This document shows positions 1 to 10,849 of a DNA stretch of 64,000 nucleotides, piece by piece (within the stretch, counting starts at the first letter, position 1; each line of letters begins with the position of its first letter). The notes below the pieces were generated by a model. That model was not told the DNA's origin. It saw only the letters and a program-made list of their open reading frames with translations, and searched no databases. The stretch comes from Astropecten irregularis (taxonomy: Eukaryota; Echinodermata; Asteroidea; Paxillosida; Astropectinidae), in NCBI GenBank assembly GCA_963971285.1, contig OZ020247.1, positions 13,412,614 to 13,476,613 of the forward strand. Direction: 5' to 3'. Made by a program: the position numbers and the translations under genes.

Positions 1-887
1 ACACTTCCATCTTCTCATTCATTCCAGAGTTCCCATGTTCAATTCTGCGTGACACGAGTGTAGCTTAACCTACTTTCATGTTTGTTCCATGTCGTGAACA
101 CTTAGTCAAGTGTCAATCGAGTCCCTGCTATATTACCAAATTGAGACTTTGCCAAAGAAGCAGGCTCGGCTCGGGAAGATATTTTAGAATAATATCGCCA
201 CAGGGACCAATCAGGGTATATGCCTACGTCCCGTGTACGTTACATCCTAAGCTTGCCTCACGCCTGAGTCCTATCTGTTATTTAGAACAACAGTTCATGT
301 AAATTGAGAATAACATGTTTCAAACACGAGTTAGGCGCGTGGAAGGTTTATCGTGTTTATTGTGTTATCGGGTTTGGCGGTGGGAAAGATAAATACACGG
401 ATGTACCCTATTTTTTAAAAACAAAAATATCCATTAATCATATTTTCACCTGAATTCCAGGTCACATGGATTTACGACGAGATGTTTTTGCAAAACAACG
501 GAAAATTATGCAAATACGTCTACCAGATAAAAGTTAGGAAATGTATTGATCCCTTTTTTCATGTTCACTGTTCTTTGTTTTGTGCCAAAGTTAATTTATA
601 TTTTAACTAACAGTTTTGTAAATTTGTAACTAGAAATTATCATCTATAGTAATTTATTGTAAACCCAATATTTTGTCGTCTTCGGAGTTTATATTGGGTG
701 GTCTTAATAAACCAAAATTGAAATTAAAATTGAAATTGAAATGCCCTTTCAGAAGGCATGTATGCAACAAAATACTATTTATATAAATGAAGTATAATCA
801 CCTTAGTAATTTTTGGACCAAATTTAGATTTTTGCCCAAATCAGATCTTTATCATAGGCGCCACCTATGGTTAAAGTGTCCAGGGTG
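1..887. other. AT-rich non-coding DNA
   Basis: No gene is recognisable here. The open frames are short and match no family I know. The stretch is AT-rich, with T-runs and no clear terminal inverted repeat. It may be intron of the P2X gene, whose first exon lies further right on the minus strand. Confidence 0.5.
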
Positions 888-892
888 CCAAT

Positions 893-1025
893 TTCTCAAA
901 GCACTAAGATTGATCTTAAGTGTGAAATCATCTTAATTGCTAAGCAGCATGTGATATCACAGTACAAATCACTATGATGATACTGAACAACTTATCTTAA
1001 GATTAATCTTAGTGCTTTGTGGAAT
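893..1025. mobile_element. small MITE with CACTAAGAT inverted ends
   Basis: A ~130-bp non-coding element has ends forming an imperfect inverted repeat of about 24 bp. The left end reads CAAAGCACTAAGATTGATCT and the right end is its near reverse complement (ATTAATCTTAGTGCTTTG). There is no internal coding capacity. I could not define a target-site duplication. Confidence 0.65.
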
Positions 1026-1030
1026 CCAGC

Positions 1031-1888
1031 CCAGGTCAATACTACACACTAAAGTGCAGAACGGTTAAAAGGAATACTTCCTAAGTTAAGCATTTGACAT
1101 TGGCAAGATAGGCGTTTTTGGTAGTTTTTTTCAAAAGTTGTAAAAATTACTTAGGCAATTATTTTTTTGTAACCTGTTTAATAACTCAATCGAACCGAAC
1201 CGTTTTATTCACAACACAACCAAACTAAATGCATGATTATAATTATGCTACAAAGACGCTTGAAAGAAAATCTTAGTGTAATAGTTAAAATATTCTAATA
1301 GTCCTCTTGTGTCAATGACAAGCATACATGCTTGCATTCGAGGCATTTGAAAATATTCCAAAGTTGCTGAACTTATCGAATCATCAAAAAGGTCTAAGAG
1401 AATAACTTTTGTGGAAGAAATTATATCTCATACAGCGTTTATTGAAGAATTCAATTTACCTCTTGAAAGTGAACAAAAATGCAACCAATATAGCTGAAAC
1501 AAACACGAAATGCCAGTTCATGCAGTAGATAATATCAAAGGAGGAAGAACTAGACTGCAGTAATGTTGACTGATGATTTCATTGAAATACCTATAACTCC
1601 GGGACTGTGTAGAGACTGCACTAAGGCGCCCTCTTATATTACCTACACAATTAAATCATGCACTGTCCTGAGAGTTGCCCATAATTACAAATTGATGAGC
1701 AAGAGTATCAACGACGAAAAGCTGTCGTATCATGAATACCCTGCTTATTAAAGAACAATTGCTGATGTTAATTGGTTTTGATAGGAAAGCGAAATCGTTG
1801 TGGCATCATGGTATATGCCTAAGATTGGGCAGGCCTATTCCTCGTCTCTGCTAAACTGCGCTCCTAAATTCAACCAGATGCTCGGTCT
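1031..1888. other. non-coding DNA, nothing recognised
   Basis: Only short, featureless reading frames occur here (for example 1563-1751 plus), with no homology I can name. No inverted-repeat element is obvious until the TAAGCA-type MITE that begins at 1889. Confidence 0.5.
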
Positions 1889-2129
1889 GGGGCCAATTTC
1901 ACCCAGAGCTGCTTAGCACCAAAAATTGCTTAGCACAAAAATGGCGTGTCCAATAAAATAAACCACCATTCAAAATTTGATATTCGTGGTCAGCGAACAA
2001 CAGCCAAAGAAGAATTGCTACAAGTGATACACAACCAATGGAAATTTGATTGTTAATCCTGTTTTTATTAAGACAGAAATGTCATGCTTAGCGAATTATT
2101 GTGCTAAGCAGCTCTATGAAATTGGCCCC
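1889..2129. mobile_element. MITE, 'GGGGCCAATTTCA' family, copy 1
   Basis: Inverted ends begin GGGGCCAATTTCA and end TGAAATTGGCCCC. Sub-terminal GCTTAGCAC motifs face each other. The interior contains a conserved core, GTGATACACAACCAATGG and the GTCAGCGAACAACAGCC block. The same core and ends recur at 47058-47300 and 60403-60749, and diverged relatives lie at 39981-40207 and 41829-42341. It is non-coding and about 240 bp. Confidence 0.8.
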
Positions 2130-2681
2130 AGAGCTCTTTCTGACCCCGATCACGTATTATGCAAATTTCTTGCGGTCTCAGTACGTTATTAAAACGTGCA
2201 AGATCAACAAAGTTGTTCAGCTAAAAAAGACTCTAGTTCATCTCTCGAGTGGCACCATTGCACTTTTGGTGGCGTATTGTCGCACTTCAAAATTGCGGTC
2301 AGTAACGCTTTATCTCGCGAGATTTGGCATCCATACGCCGAGATTTTCTTGGGCAAAGAGACTTATACCCGTGGGGTATAATATATTAGGAAGGTTGGGG
2401 CACTTCAAGCCAGAGCTAAACTTATAGGAGTTAATAAGCTTTCCGGAAAAGCTTGTGAACGTGGACTTATTGGTATAAAGACTGAGTCTGTTCTTTGAAG
2501 AACCAAACCCTACCGTCTGCGATGACGTTGCTGTTTATCCTGACGTTGGAAAATAACAATCATGCTCCGGTCTGCATAACTATGAGATCCCTTAGCTGCC
2601 AAATATAGTTCTTCAAAAAACCGTTTTCAGACATTAAAAGCTTATGAGGAATTATATGCTAGCGTATTACTAAGTAACCTT

Positions 2682-2997
2682 TTAAAGGTACAAGTGAAGG
2701 TAAAAGTGACAGAACAGGACTCACCGTAACACTTTGTCTAATCCAGCAAGTACATGAAATCATAATAGGCCTGTGAACAATTTGAGCTCAATCGGACATC
2801 TGAGTCACGACAAAATAGCAAAAACCCGACTCAATTTTTGAAAACATAAAGAATGGTTTTGATCTTACCCTGAGATCAAAACTTTTTTGGTCTAAGTTTG
2901 CTAATTTCTGGATAAAAACATCACTTCAGGCAGAAATATGGGGAAAAATTGTGTTTGGGTATTGTTACAAATGCTGTATACTGTACGTTGTACTTAA
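2682..2997 (-). mobile_element. MITE family 2 copy, diverged
   Basis: The left end TTAAAGGTACAAGTGAAGG, the internal block GAGCTCAATCGGACATCTGA and the centre TGATCTTACCCTGAGATCA match family 2 copies at 10024-10388 and 15919-16275. The right end (GTACTTAAG) is degraded. Family 2 shares its other half with the more abundant family 1. Confidence 0.65.
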
Positions 2998-3516
2998 GTG
3001 ACTTTGACATATTCCTTGATCAATCATTCTTGAAAGACTCCAATTTAAACATGATGTTTTATAAGAATCAGCAAGTATACCACTGCAAAAAGGGTAACGT
3101 TACACAGATGTCCCCGAACCATGGGGTATTTGCTTTTACCTTATTATCTACATCCAAAGCGGACGTAACGTTACAGAAACTGGAAAAGCTATAGTTCTTC
3201 CACACTTCGTGAACAATGTCATGTGGAAAAACCTTGGTATGATGGATGGGCTAATAAGGAAAGGCAACTTTGCAGACAGATGGCCTGTTCAAAGACGCAC
3301 CTAAACCACTAATTAAACTAAAGTCAGACAGGATGTCGGTGACCGCGGGGCATTATTCCAAGCACGACGTATAAATTATAGAACCAATTATAAGTGGATG
3401 ATGTAAGATGACTTTAATAATAGTACGACGCATTTATACATCATTGTGTGTTTTCTCGTTGGTTTTATAGAAACCTTCATTTCTGTGTCCTTAATTTCCT
3501 CAAATATACACTTGGC
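2998..3516. other. non-coding DNA, nothing recognised
   Basis: No gene, RNA or clear repeat boundary is seen between two MITEs. Reading frames are short and unrelated to known families. Confidence 0.5.
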
Positions 3517-3940
3517 TATACAGGGTGCCCCCAAAACAAAAACGTAACACTTGTTTCGAGAACTATTATATGAAAATTAAACTGTTTGTCACTTCAAGAT
3601 TCAGATATGTGATACAGCTATGTCTTGGCTATCACCATGTTTGAGCAAAATTTGACTAAAATTTAGTGAAATAACTGGACTGAATTACCCAACCTCAAAA
3701 CCCGATTTTCATCTTTTTTTCATCCACCTTATGTGTGTATTGGCCACTATGCGTGTTTTCCTTGCAAATTTGTTCAATTGGTCATAATTTAGCCAATTTC
3801 ATCCCCAATATGCTTAAATTGTACATGGTGATAGCCAAGACATGGCTTTATCATATATCTTAATCTTGAAGTGATAAACAGTTTAATTTTAACATAGTCC
3901 CGACACAGTGTTGCGCTTTTATCTGGAACACCCTGTATAT
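3517..3940. mobile_element. MITE with TATACAGGGTG inverted ends, copy 1
   Basis: The left end is TATACAGGGTGCCCCCAAAA and the right end GGAACACCCTGTATAT, its approximate reverse complement. The two flanks inside (a block reading ACTTCAAGATTCAGATATGTG and its mirror TCATATATCTTAATCTTG) extend the inverted repeat well inward, so the element is a near-palindrome. A second copy lies at 5629-6019. There is no coding capacity. Confidence 0.75.
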
Positions 3941-4164
3941 CCAAATAAGAACTTTGCACAATCGCGCGGTCTGTTTTTTTCCCCATAAAAGAGCAGTTTA
4001 TCAACGCTTAATTATTCCATGGTGATCATTGTACACCATAAATACGAAAACACCATCCATCCGACGCCAGAACCATGTACTTATACTGAACATTCAACCA
4101 ATATGCTACAACACGCACCTAAATCATTCAGGTGTGTAAGGATCCCATCTCGTTCAAACTGCAA

Positions 4165-4530
4165 TTAAAGGTAATATCACACTTTGGTTTTTATCAAAGA
4201 AATACAGATTCATGGGCAAAAATATCAAGGAAGGTACAGTAACAGTCATCTGTGAAAATTTCAGTCCCATACTGTGCCCACTTTTTTCAGAAAACAGTGA
4301 AAAATGACCACGGTATTTCAGTAAGTCTTTTCTCTTCTATTTTTGATCTTTAAAAGATCAAAAATAATTTTGGTCACTGGTTTTACTCTTTTCTGGATAA
4401 ATACAGCATTTCAGGCAGAAAACCTTTAACGGTATGTTTCTACCATCACAATCTTTGTACCCTGTAAGTTATAGGTAAATCTGCGAAGATTTTTGTTTCG
4501 GTATGCTACCAAAGTATGATACTACTTTAA
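4165..4530 (-). mobile_element. MITE family 1 copy, with paralogous empty site
   Basis: This is a full-length copy of the window's commonest transposon, about 365 bp. It begins TTAAAGGTAATATCACACTT and ends CCAAAGTATGATACTACTT followed by TAA. A central palindrome TTTAAAAGATCAAA is flanked by conserved blocks (CCCACTTTTT, TTTCTGGATAAATA, ATCTTTGTACCCTGTAAG). The flanks are duplicated about 870 bp to the right (near 5020-5036), where the sequence reads GCAATTACGACTTGACATG without the element. That empty site supports a TTAA or TA target duplication. TTAA would suggest a piggyBac-type source, which is inference. Confidence 0.85.
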
Positions 4531-4660
4531 GACTCGACATGTTAAGACCTGCAGTACACTGTCACAACACCAAATTTTAATTTCGATATATATGACAAAA
4601 GCTCAGAAGATGAGAACTACATTTTAATCACATGATTGCTCTAGTAATAATCATAATATC
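4531..4660 (+). repeat. direct repeat, unit 1
   Basis: A ~125-bp segment (GACATGTTAAGACCTGCAGT through ATTGCTCTAGTAAT) recurs at 5033-5160 with scattered differences. It marks an old local duplication, into which a family 1 MITE and a SINE have inserted. Confidence 0.85.
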
Positions 4661-4717
4661 GGACATTTTTTATTGCGCAGCTACTATATTAATATGCTCT
4701 ATACTGCGCATCACAAA

Positions 4718-5002
4718 TTTATTATTATCCCTGGTCATCGGGCCATAATTTTCATTCGTGAAACCATCTCAACTCCCTGGGGAGTTACAGCCCTGGCTGC
4801 CGTATGCAGTGCACAGAGGCCAATCATAACCACAAAGCCATCTCTACCCTCGCAGGTACCCATTTATTACACATCTGTGAAGAGGAGCAATAATGTGATA
4901 AAGCGTATTGCCCATGGCTGGATTCTAACCCACAGTCTGTAGATTGACCACAAGACTTTGAGTTCAACATGCCAGACCACTAAGCCACAGCACCCCACCC
5001 CA
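4718..5002 (-). mobile_element. tRNA-derived SINE, type 2 (minus)
   Basis: Read on the minus strand, the element starts with a tRNA-like head. It has a degenerate A box (TGGCTTAGTGGTCTGGCAT) and a B-box-like GGGTTAGAATCC, followed by AGCCATGGGCAATACG, TTGCTCCTCTTCAC, AAATGGGTACCTGCGAGGGT and CTCCCCAGGGAGTTGAGAT. The same order occurs at 48655-48990 on the plus strand. A clean tRNA gene is excluded because the body extends about 280 bp and does not fold as a cloverleaf throughout. Confidence 0.8.
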
Positions 5003-5032
5003 TCATTCACCTATCTCGTTCATATTGCAATT

Positions 5033-5160
5033 ACGACTTGACATGTTAAGACCTGCAGTAGGCCTATATACCGTGACAACACCACATTTTAATCTCGATA
5101 TGTGACAAAAGCTCAGAAGATGAGCACTACATTTTAATCCCAGGATTGCTCTATAGTAAT
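5033..5160 (+). repeat. direct repeat, unit 2
   Basis: This is a copy of the 4531-4660 segment. It carries an extra TAGGCCTATA just after CTGCAG (5059-5068) that the other copy lacks, one of two micro-insertions of this octamer visible in the window. Confidence 0.85.
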
Positions 5161-5628
5161 GCATGTCCTAGGTGTACAATACAGCGGCCTTTTAGAAATT
5201 GCCTTCGAATTCGCATATCTTAATTCCCCGCCTGTACTGCACACACTCTATTGGGACCAGGACGGTATACCAAGGACATGGCTAGTTGCTCTCAGAATGC
5301 GTCATCACGCGCCCGGATAATCAACTACACTGAGAGCGTGTAGAAGGCGGTGCCTTGGCCATCGTGTGGGACGGTCGACAAAATGGGAATTAAAATCACC
5401 TGGGACAAAAATCTCTCTAGCCCCTTTCTTGAAATACAAGTGCCGCACGTTCAGGCCTACAAGTTAATATCGTTCTAGTTCTCTTTGAGAATCTCCGTTC
5501 ACCTTCTGTGTCAGATAGATACCCAATTAATAAAGAAACTCAATCATACCACGAACCTGAATAAAAATGACGTCGTCAACAGTGTAAACTGTATTGCATT
5601 ATCTCAAGTATAGAGGGTACTATACTGG

Positions 5629-6019
5629 TTGTCCCCAAAACACGCCACACTTTGTGTCGAGAACTATGAAAATTAAACTGTTGATCACTTCAAGATTCAG
5701 ATATGCGATACAGCCATGTCTTGGCTATCACAATTAAATGTAGAATTTAAGCAAAATTGTAATGAAATTGAGGAGAAAACTAAGACTGAATTACCCAAGC
5801 TCAAAACCCAATTTCCATCTTTCTTTCAATACACATTATGTGTGTATTGACCACTTATTCTGGAATACTGCAACACCGATTTTGCTTAAATTCTACATGG
5901 TGATAGCCAAGGCATAGCTGTATCATATAGCTGAATCTTGGAGTGATTAACAGTTGAATTTTTAACATAATGGTTCCCGACACAGTGTTGCGTTTTTTTC
6001 TGGGACACCATGTTATATA
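5629..6019. mobile_element. MITE with TATACAGGGTG inverted ends, copy 2
   Basis: This is a diverged copy of the 3517-3940 element. It shares GTCGAGAACTATGAAAATTA, ACTTCAAGATTCAGATATG and GTCTTGGCTATCAC, and ends TGGGACACCATGTTATAT. It is non-coding. Confidence 0.75.
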
Positions 6020-7127
6020 GTATACCTAATTGTCTGCTGAAAAAATATCATAGAAATTAGTGTAGTCAGCTCGCATGTGACAAAATAACACCACCCAATT
6101 CCATCCTACATTGTATAACTATTTGATGTTTTGTCAATTTGGTTCATAAGATAATAATTATGTTTTAAAACAAAATACGAAAATTTGTTTACACTGTGTA
6201 ACCAAGCAGTAGTTAATACATGTGTTATAGGCACGTATTCATACGCACGAAGGTGACAAGACGTCGCTATTGTAGCCGTATTACTTGAGAGAGGCTTTGC
6301 CCCGTAGTGCGGTCGCTGGTCTTGTCAAGTCACGGTTTGACTTGGCTCCAAAACGACCAAGGCGTTATGAAGGAAGTGACAGTTCACCAAATGAAAAAGC
6401 CGCTGTAACACGGAGTTGCGGGCGATATTTAAGAAAACAGTCCCTTGAAATTGAGGAGTGTCAACGAAGGATGTTTTCTTTGGCTTAATATGCAACTTGC
6501 AATGTCCCCCCATTTAGAGTCTGTATATCATAATCTTCCCGCGTCAAAGAGACAACGGCTTGGGGCTTTTATCCGAGTTTCAAGTAATTAATTTATCCAT
6601 CGACCAGTCTGTTGTGGTAAAGCCAAACGGGCAATGATTTCCGTTTATAGCCATTTCTTCGAGAAAATTAAATAAAGTTCCCGAAGCAATGTTCACATTA
6701 CCATCTAAACTTACACACAAACTCACTCATGAAAGTAGAAAATTAGGGGACACAGATATTGGTTACATTTTGTCACAGTCTATACAATTGCTATTTGTAA
6801 ATAACCTTGTGAGGCAGACTTCGTTAAGGTCCGTCACCAAAAGAGCTGAAATACACAGGCAGAATGTGGCATTTTGTTTTGAAACCAACTCGATACTTTA
6901 CTTCATAAAAGCTTAACATGTAGCCGAAACACTAGCCGGAGTCGAAAGCGAAGCTGGCATTTTGAAAAAAAAATATAATAATAAACCGAGATAATGACTA
7001 TGGTCTTCAAGTAATAAATGATTTCTTAATCATTATCCAAACTATTCCGATCCATCATTCGTGGATGAAAAGGACAGAAAATAATGATAACTGTTCCTCT
7101 GCCCTGACGTGAACTTACTTTGGAGGA
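6020..7127. other. non-coding DNA with weak open frames
   Basis: Open frames at 6285-6488 and 6689-6916 (plus) show no recognisable domain. I see no RNA gene. A C->T-like or transposon origin cannot be judged by eye. Confidence 0.4.
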
Positions 7128-7141
7128 TTACGAAACGAATA

Positions 7142-7219
<78 letters not shown>

Positions 7220-7426
7220 ATCCATTTCGTAAATCCATCGTAAAATAACGAATATCAAAATACAGGCTTTTGGCTGCGGCTCGGAAGTAGATTCTCTGGT
7301 TAACTGGTTTGAAAAGGAAAACAGTTGTGAGCTTCAGCTTCAATGGAAAAACCACAACCTATATTTTCAGCATTTGGATGCCAGAGCTAGAGTCTGAGCC
7401 TGAGCCTGAGCCTGAGCCTGTCAAGT
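7128..7426. mobile_element. MITE with hexamer-array ends, copy 1
   Basis: The left end is a pure CTCAGG hexamer array (7142-7219). The right end carries GAGCCT repeats in the opposite sense (about 7394-7420), so the inverted ends are made of the same hexamer. The interior (GGCTTTTGGCTGCGG, GTTTGAAAAGGAAAACAG, CACAACCTATATTTTCAGCA) is found inverted at 9019-9255 and 33534-33712. There is no coding capacity. Confidence 0.75.
7142..7219 (+). repeat. (CTCAGG)13 hexamer array
   Basis: Thirteen uninterrupted CTCAGG units form the left arm of the surrounding MITE. In the two other copies of that element the arm is short and degenerate, so the array expanded locally. Confidence 0.95.
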
Positions 7427-9018
7427 AGGAAGCTATGCCAACGACGATGCATTCTTTCTTACAAGCCTGCCTCTAAGATAATGTCTCGCCAGTTCTGATA
7501 AAAAGAGCACTTCACAATCATTCATATAGGCCTCCACTTCCAGGCCTGTCTTCCTTTACCAAAGCTATACCTCCTATATAATGGTTCTTGAGTGTTTGAT
7601 GGGAGATATTGGTGGTCGAGTTGTGACGTCTTTGAGAGGTAAATCTTGTTTGTCGATCGAACAGCTGACAGGACTCTGCGAGTGCTCACCTCTCTCATAC
7701 ATGGCGAATCGCATGAGCCGGTTGCATACGTCTGCGTCTCGCGCGGGCAAGGCTATAGGCCATAAGAGGTTTAGCTTAATAATAGATTTTCCTAAAATCT
7801 GGGACCACGAGAAAGGTTTCCCCTACATACTTTGCTTAATAGCTTGGCAAACCTCAAGAGGTGAACATTGTCCGTCAACGATATGATCTATCGGAAGTCG
7901 ACTAATCACCTAATGCATTTTAATCGGGCCAATTTGATTACACTGTGAAGTGACACTGCCATGGTAAGACACTGCTCTCTGACTTCGCATTTCTGCCGTA
8001 AAAACATGCACCGATAAAATACAAGTACTCAATCATGACAAACACGAAAACGAGGCTGTAGACTCGCTATCACATCCATTCTATGATAGCTTCACTAGTG
8101 GGCGGAAATTGAAATTAATGTGCGTAACATTTTTTTTTACAACCTGAATTTCAACACATTGGTGCACCTTCGGGGACACCGTACATTCATACACATTAGA
8201 CATGCACAGACATCCCTTTGTTAAAAGAACATGAATAAAACAATTCTGTCTAATGATAGGCCGATCAGAAGTGTCTACGGAAGGCAATTATGGCATTTGA
8301 AAGTGACACGTGGACACATTAATCGCACCACATGCATCCTATAAGCAATGATAGTGGTCTGACTATATCGTTTCTATACGTGATGTCCATCACCTATGTC
8401 TTCAACTGATAGTAATTGGTATAGGGATATACCACGCTGTGCCACATGCTAACAATTATGTCCAAACAAAGACGCCATTGCATGCAGTCATTCAATTACG
8501 AAAGAAATATTGTAATTCTTCACCGACAGTTAAACAGTGTGATGACTTGCAACACGTGCTGGCCCGTTACGTTTCCTTTCTTTATGGATTTATATTACAA
8601 GACAGCCATAAAAAAAAAAGATATACACCCCGTCATATGTCATCACCAGTCCTTAAAAGGCAACACGACTCCGGTCGGACTCACCCTTATAGAGTGATTG
8701 AGCTTCACGTTAGAGGCAGAAACGAGAAATATAATTTGTCTTGCCTTATTGAAAGAGAACGGCGTGTGTCCATCCATCCATCTAGCCAGCTAGCCAGCCA
8801 GCCAGCCAGCCGGCCGGCCGGCCGAGCGGGGAGCCTGCAGACAGCTAGTCTTGGGGCAGGCCTCTCTTTAATATTATGGTCAAAGTTACTGCTCAGAACG
8901 TTAACGCCCTCACCATGCATGCATGTACGTGTAGTCTAATCACCCACCACCATTAAATCTCATTCTTGCCACAAAGTTAAGATGCCTCCATTCATTCAGT
9001 CAAACTTTCAAAATAAAA
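7427..9018. other. non-coding DNA with simple repeats
   Basis: Open frames at 7581-7886 and 8439-8939 (plus) have no recognisable domain. The second crosses the CCAT/CCAG/CCGG tandem at 8769-8823 and is low-complexity. No splice-consistent exon is recognised. Confidence 0.4.
8769..8823 (+). repeat. tetranucleotide tract (CCAT/CCAG/CCGG)
   Basis: This compound tetranucleotide repeat shifts from CCAT to AGCC to GGCC units. It creates repetitive open frames on both strands that should not be annotated as protein. Confidence 0.9.
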
Positions 9019-9255
9019 CCTTTTCCAAACCTCGGCTTCGGCCCAGGCTCCGGCTTCGTCTCTGACGTCTATATACTGAAACAATAAGTTGTGGTTTTTC
9101 ATAGAATCTGAAGCTCTGTTTTCCTTCTCAAACCCAGATAATCTACTTTCAAACTGCAGCCAAAAGCCTCAATTTTGATAACCGTTATTTAAAGATGGAT
9201 TCACGAAATGGAGATGAAGCCGGGAGCCTGAGCCGAAGCCAAGGTTTGGAAAAGG
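9019..9255. mobile_element. MITE with hexamer-array ends, copy 2
   Basis: This is the best-preserved copy of the family, 237 bp. The left arm CCTTTTCCAAACCTCGGCTT and right arm AAGCCAAGGTTTGGAAAAGG are near-perfect inverted repeats of about 38 bp. Their inner part consists of degenerate GGCTTC/GGCTCC hexamers. The interior matches 7128-7426 in reverse orientation (GTTGTGGTTTTTCAT, TCAAACCCAGATAATCTACT). Confidence 0.85.
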
Positions 9256-10023
9256 CCCCTGGCAAGCAGGAAAAGTTATGGTGTGATTATATAATTTCGT
9301 AACTTATACAGGTCAATCAAGAGAGAATTGAACACTTGACATTGGAAGTTGGCCTACGGTTGGTAATTTTTTACACTTTTAGTGAAATGCGCATCAAACT
9401 GCTATGATTACTGTACAAACAGTAAAAGTGAAAATGGGATAATGCCAAAGAAACCCACATAGAATCACAATCACACTTGCCAAACACTGCCGCAGAAGGC
9501 AAATTAGAATTCAGATTTCTGTCAAAAAGCCAACTCTAATAATAGATCGAAGATGATTTACGCAAAGACATCACTATCAATTTTAAATGTACAGACATGG
9601 TATGGTCTCAGGTAAGAGATAAACAAAACACCGAAATTATAGGTAAAGAATCCGCCGTCTGGAAAGCGTGTAAAATGTCTGTTATAACCAAACTCTGGTT
9701 GTGCCCGAGTATTTATTTATTCAACACTTTGCTTGGATCTCCTTAGGAATTCATGGAAATGCATTATTGATTAATTGTACATCAATAATAGGCGGTTTTT
9801 CGTAATTAAATATCAGAAATGACCTTTAAAAGGACGTACGCAAGTCAAATGCATGGTATATTACTGAGTGATCATTTTACATCCCTAAATGTAATCTTGC
9901 AGGCGTCTTGGTTAAAAAGATTGTAGCATAAGATTTCTTGTCGATGAAATTGTGACGTTTTAACCTGCAACCTTCCTTTCTCATAATATATTTCAAACAT
10001 ATTCCATATGAAATATATAATGA

Positions 10024-10388
10024 TAAAAGGAACAGTACAGGACTGGTAACATACCCAAACAGAAATGTTCACAGATTTATGTATAACTAACAGGGTATGA
10101 AGGTGGTGGTGGTAGAAACGTACCGTTCAAATATTTCCGCCTAAAATGGTGTATTTATCCAGAAATGAGTCAAACAAAGACCGAAAACAGTTTTGGATCT
10201 ATAGGGGTAAGATCAAAACCATTATTAATGTTTCATAAGAAACTTTGAGTCGTTTTTCGGCATTTGCTTGCAACTCAGATGTCCTATTGAGTTCATATTT
10301 TCACAGGTGTGTTATTTTATGTACATGTTGAATTAGAAAAAATGAGTGTTGTTTCGTGACCTTTAACCAATCGTGTATTATACCTTTA
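10024..10388 (+). mobile_element. MITE family 2 copy
   Basis: It begins AACAGTACAGGACTGGTAAC and ends AACCAATCGTGTATTATACC. Its left half (TTCACAGATTTATGTATAAC, AAATGGTGTATTTATCCAGA) is shared with family 1. Its right half (TCAGATGTCCTATTGAGTTC, TTTTATGTACATGTTGAATT) is specific to family 2. It is non-coding. Confidence 0.8.
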
Positions 10389-10420
10389 TTATATAAATCG
10401 CGCATCGACGGGCTTCTTGA

Positions 10421-10795
10421 ATTAAAGGTATAATAATACTTTGGGTTTTGTCGAACAAATACAGATTCATGGGTAAAAAATATCAAGGAAGATACAGAAA
10501 CAGTCATGTGTGAAATTGCAGTCCCAATCATACGGTGCCCACTTTTTGAAAAACAGTGAAAAACGGCCACAGTGTTTCTTAAGTCTTTTGTCTTTTATTT
10601 TTGATCTTTTAAAAGATCAAAAAGATTTTTGGTCGTTGTTTTACTAATCTCTGGATAAATACACAATTTTGGGCGGAAAAATGTTAACGGTATGTTTCTA
10701 CCACCACCATCTTTATACCCTGTAAGTTATGCGTAAATCTGTGAACATTTCTGTTTTGGTTTCTTACCAAAGTATGATATACTACCTTTAAAGAA
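10421..10795 (-). mobile_element. MITE family 1 copy
   Basis: A full-length copy on the minus orientation with the TTAAAGG left end, TTTTAAAAGATCAAAAAG central palindrome and ACTACCTTTAA right end. It lies just downstream of the P2X first-exon donor, inside that gene's first intron. Confidence 0.85.
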
Positions 10796-10849
10796 ATACA
10801 AGGGTAGTTTTATACAGGACGGAATATAAATAGAAAATGTGGAACTTAC

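Noticed and set aside
7142-7219. Telomere-like or CRISPR-like array
   Set aside because: CTCAGG units have no spacers and are not a telomeric repeat; they are the arm of a MITE.
8439-8939. 166-codon plus frame as a gene
   Set aside because: Its C-terminal half is the CCAT/CCAG/CCGG tract and the rest shows no domain or splice sites.
1-10849. Further P2X exons on the minus strand
   Set aside because: I looked for the WEKGYQ region, the cysteine-rich ectodomain and TM2 but found nothing convincing.
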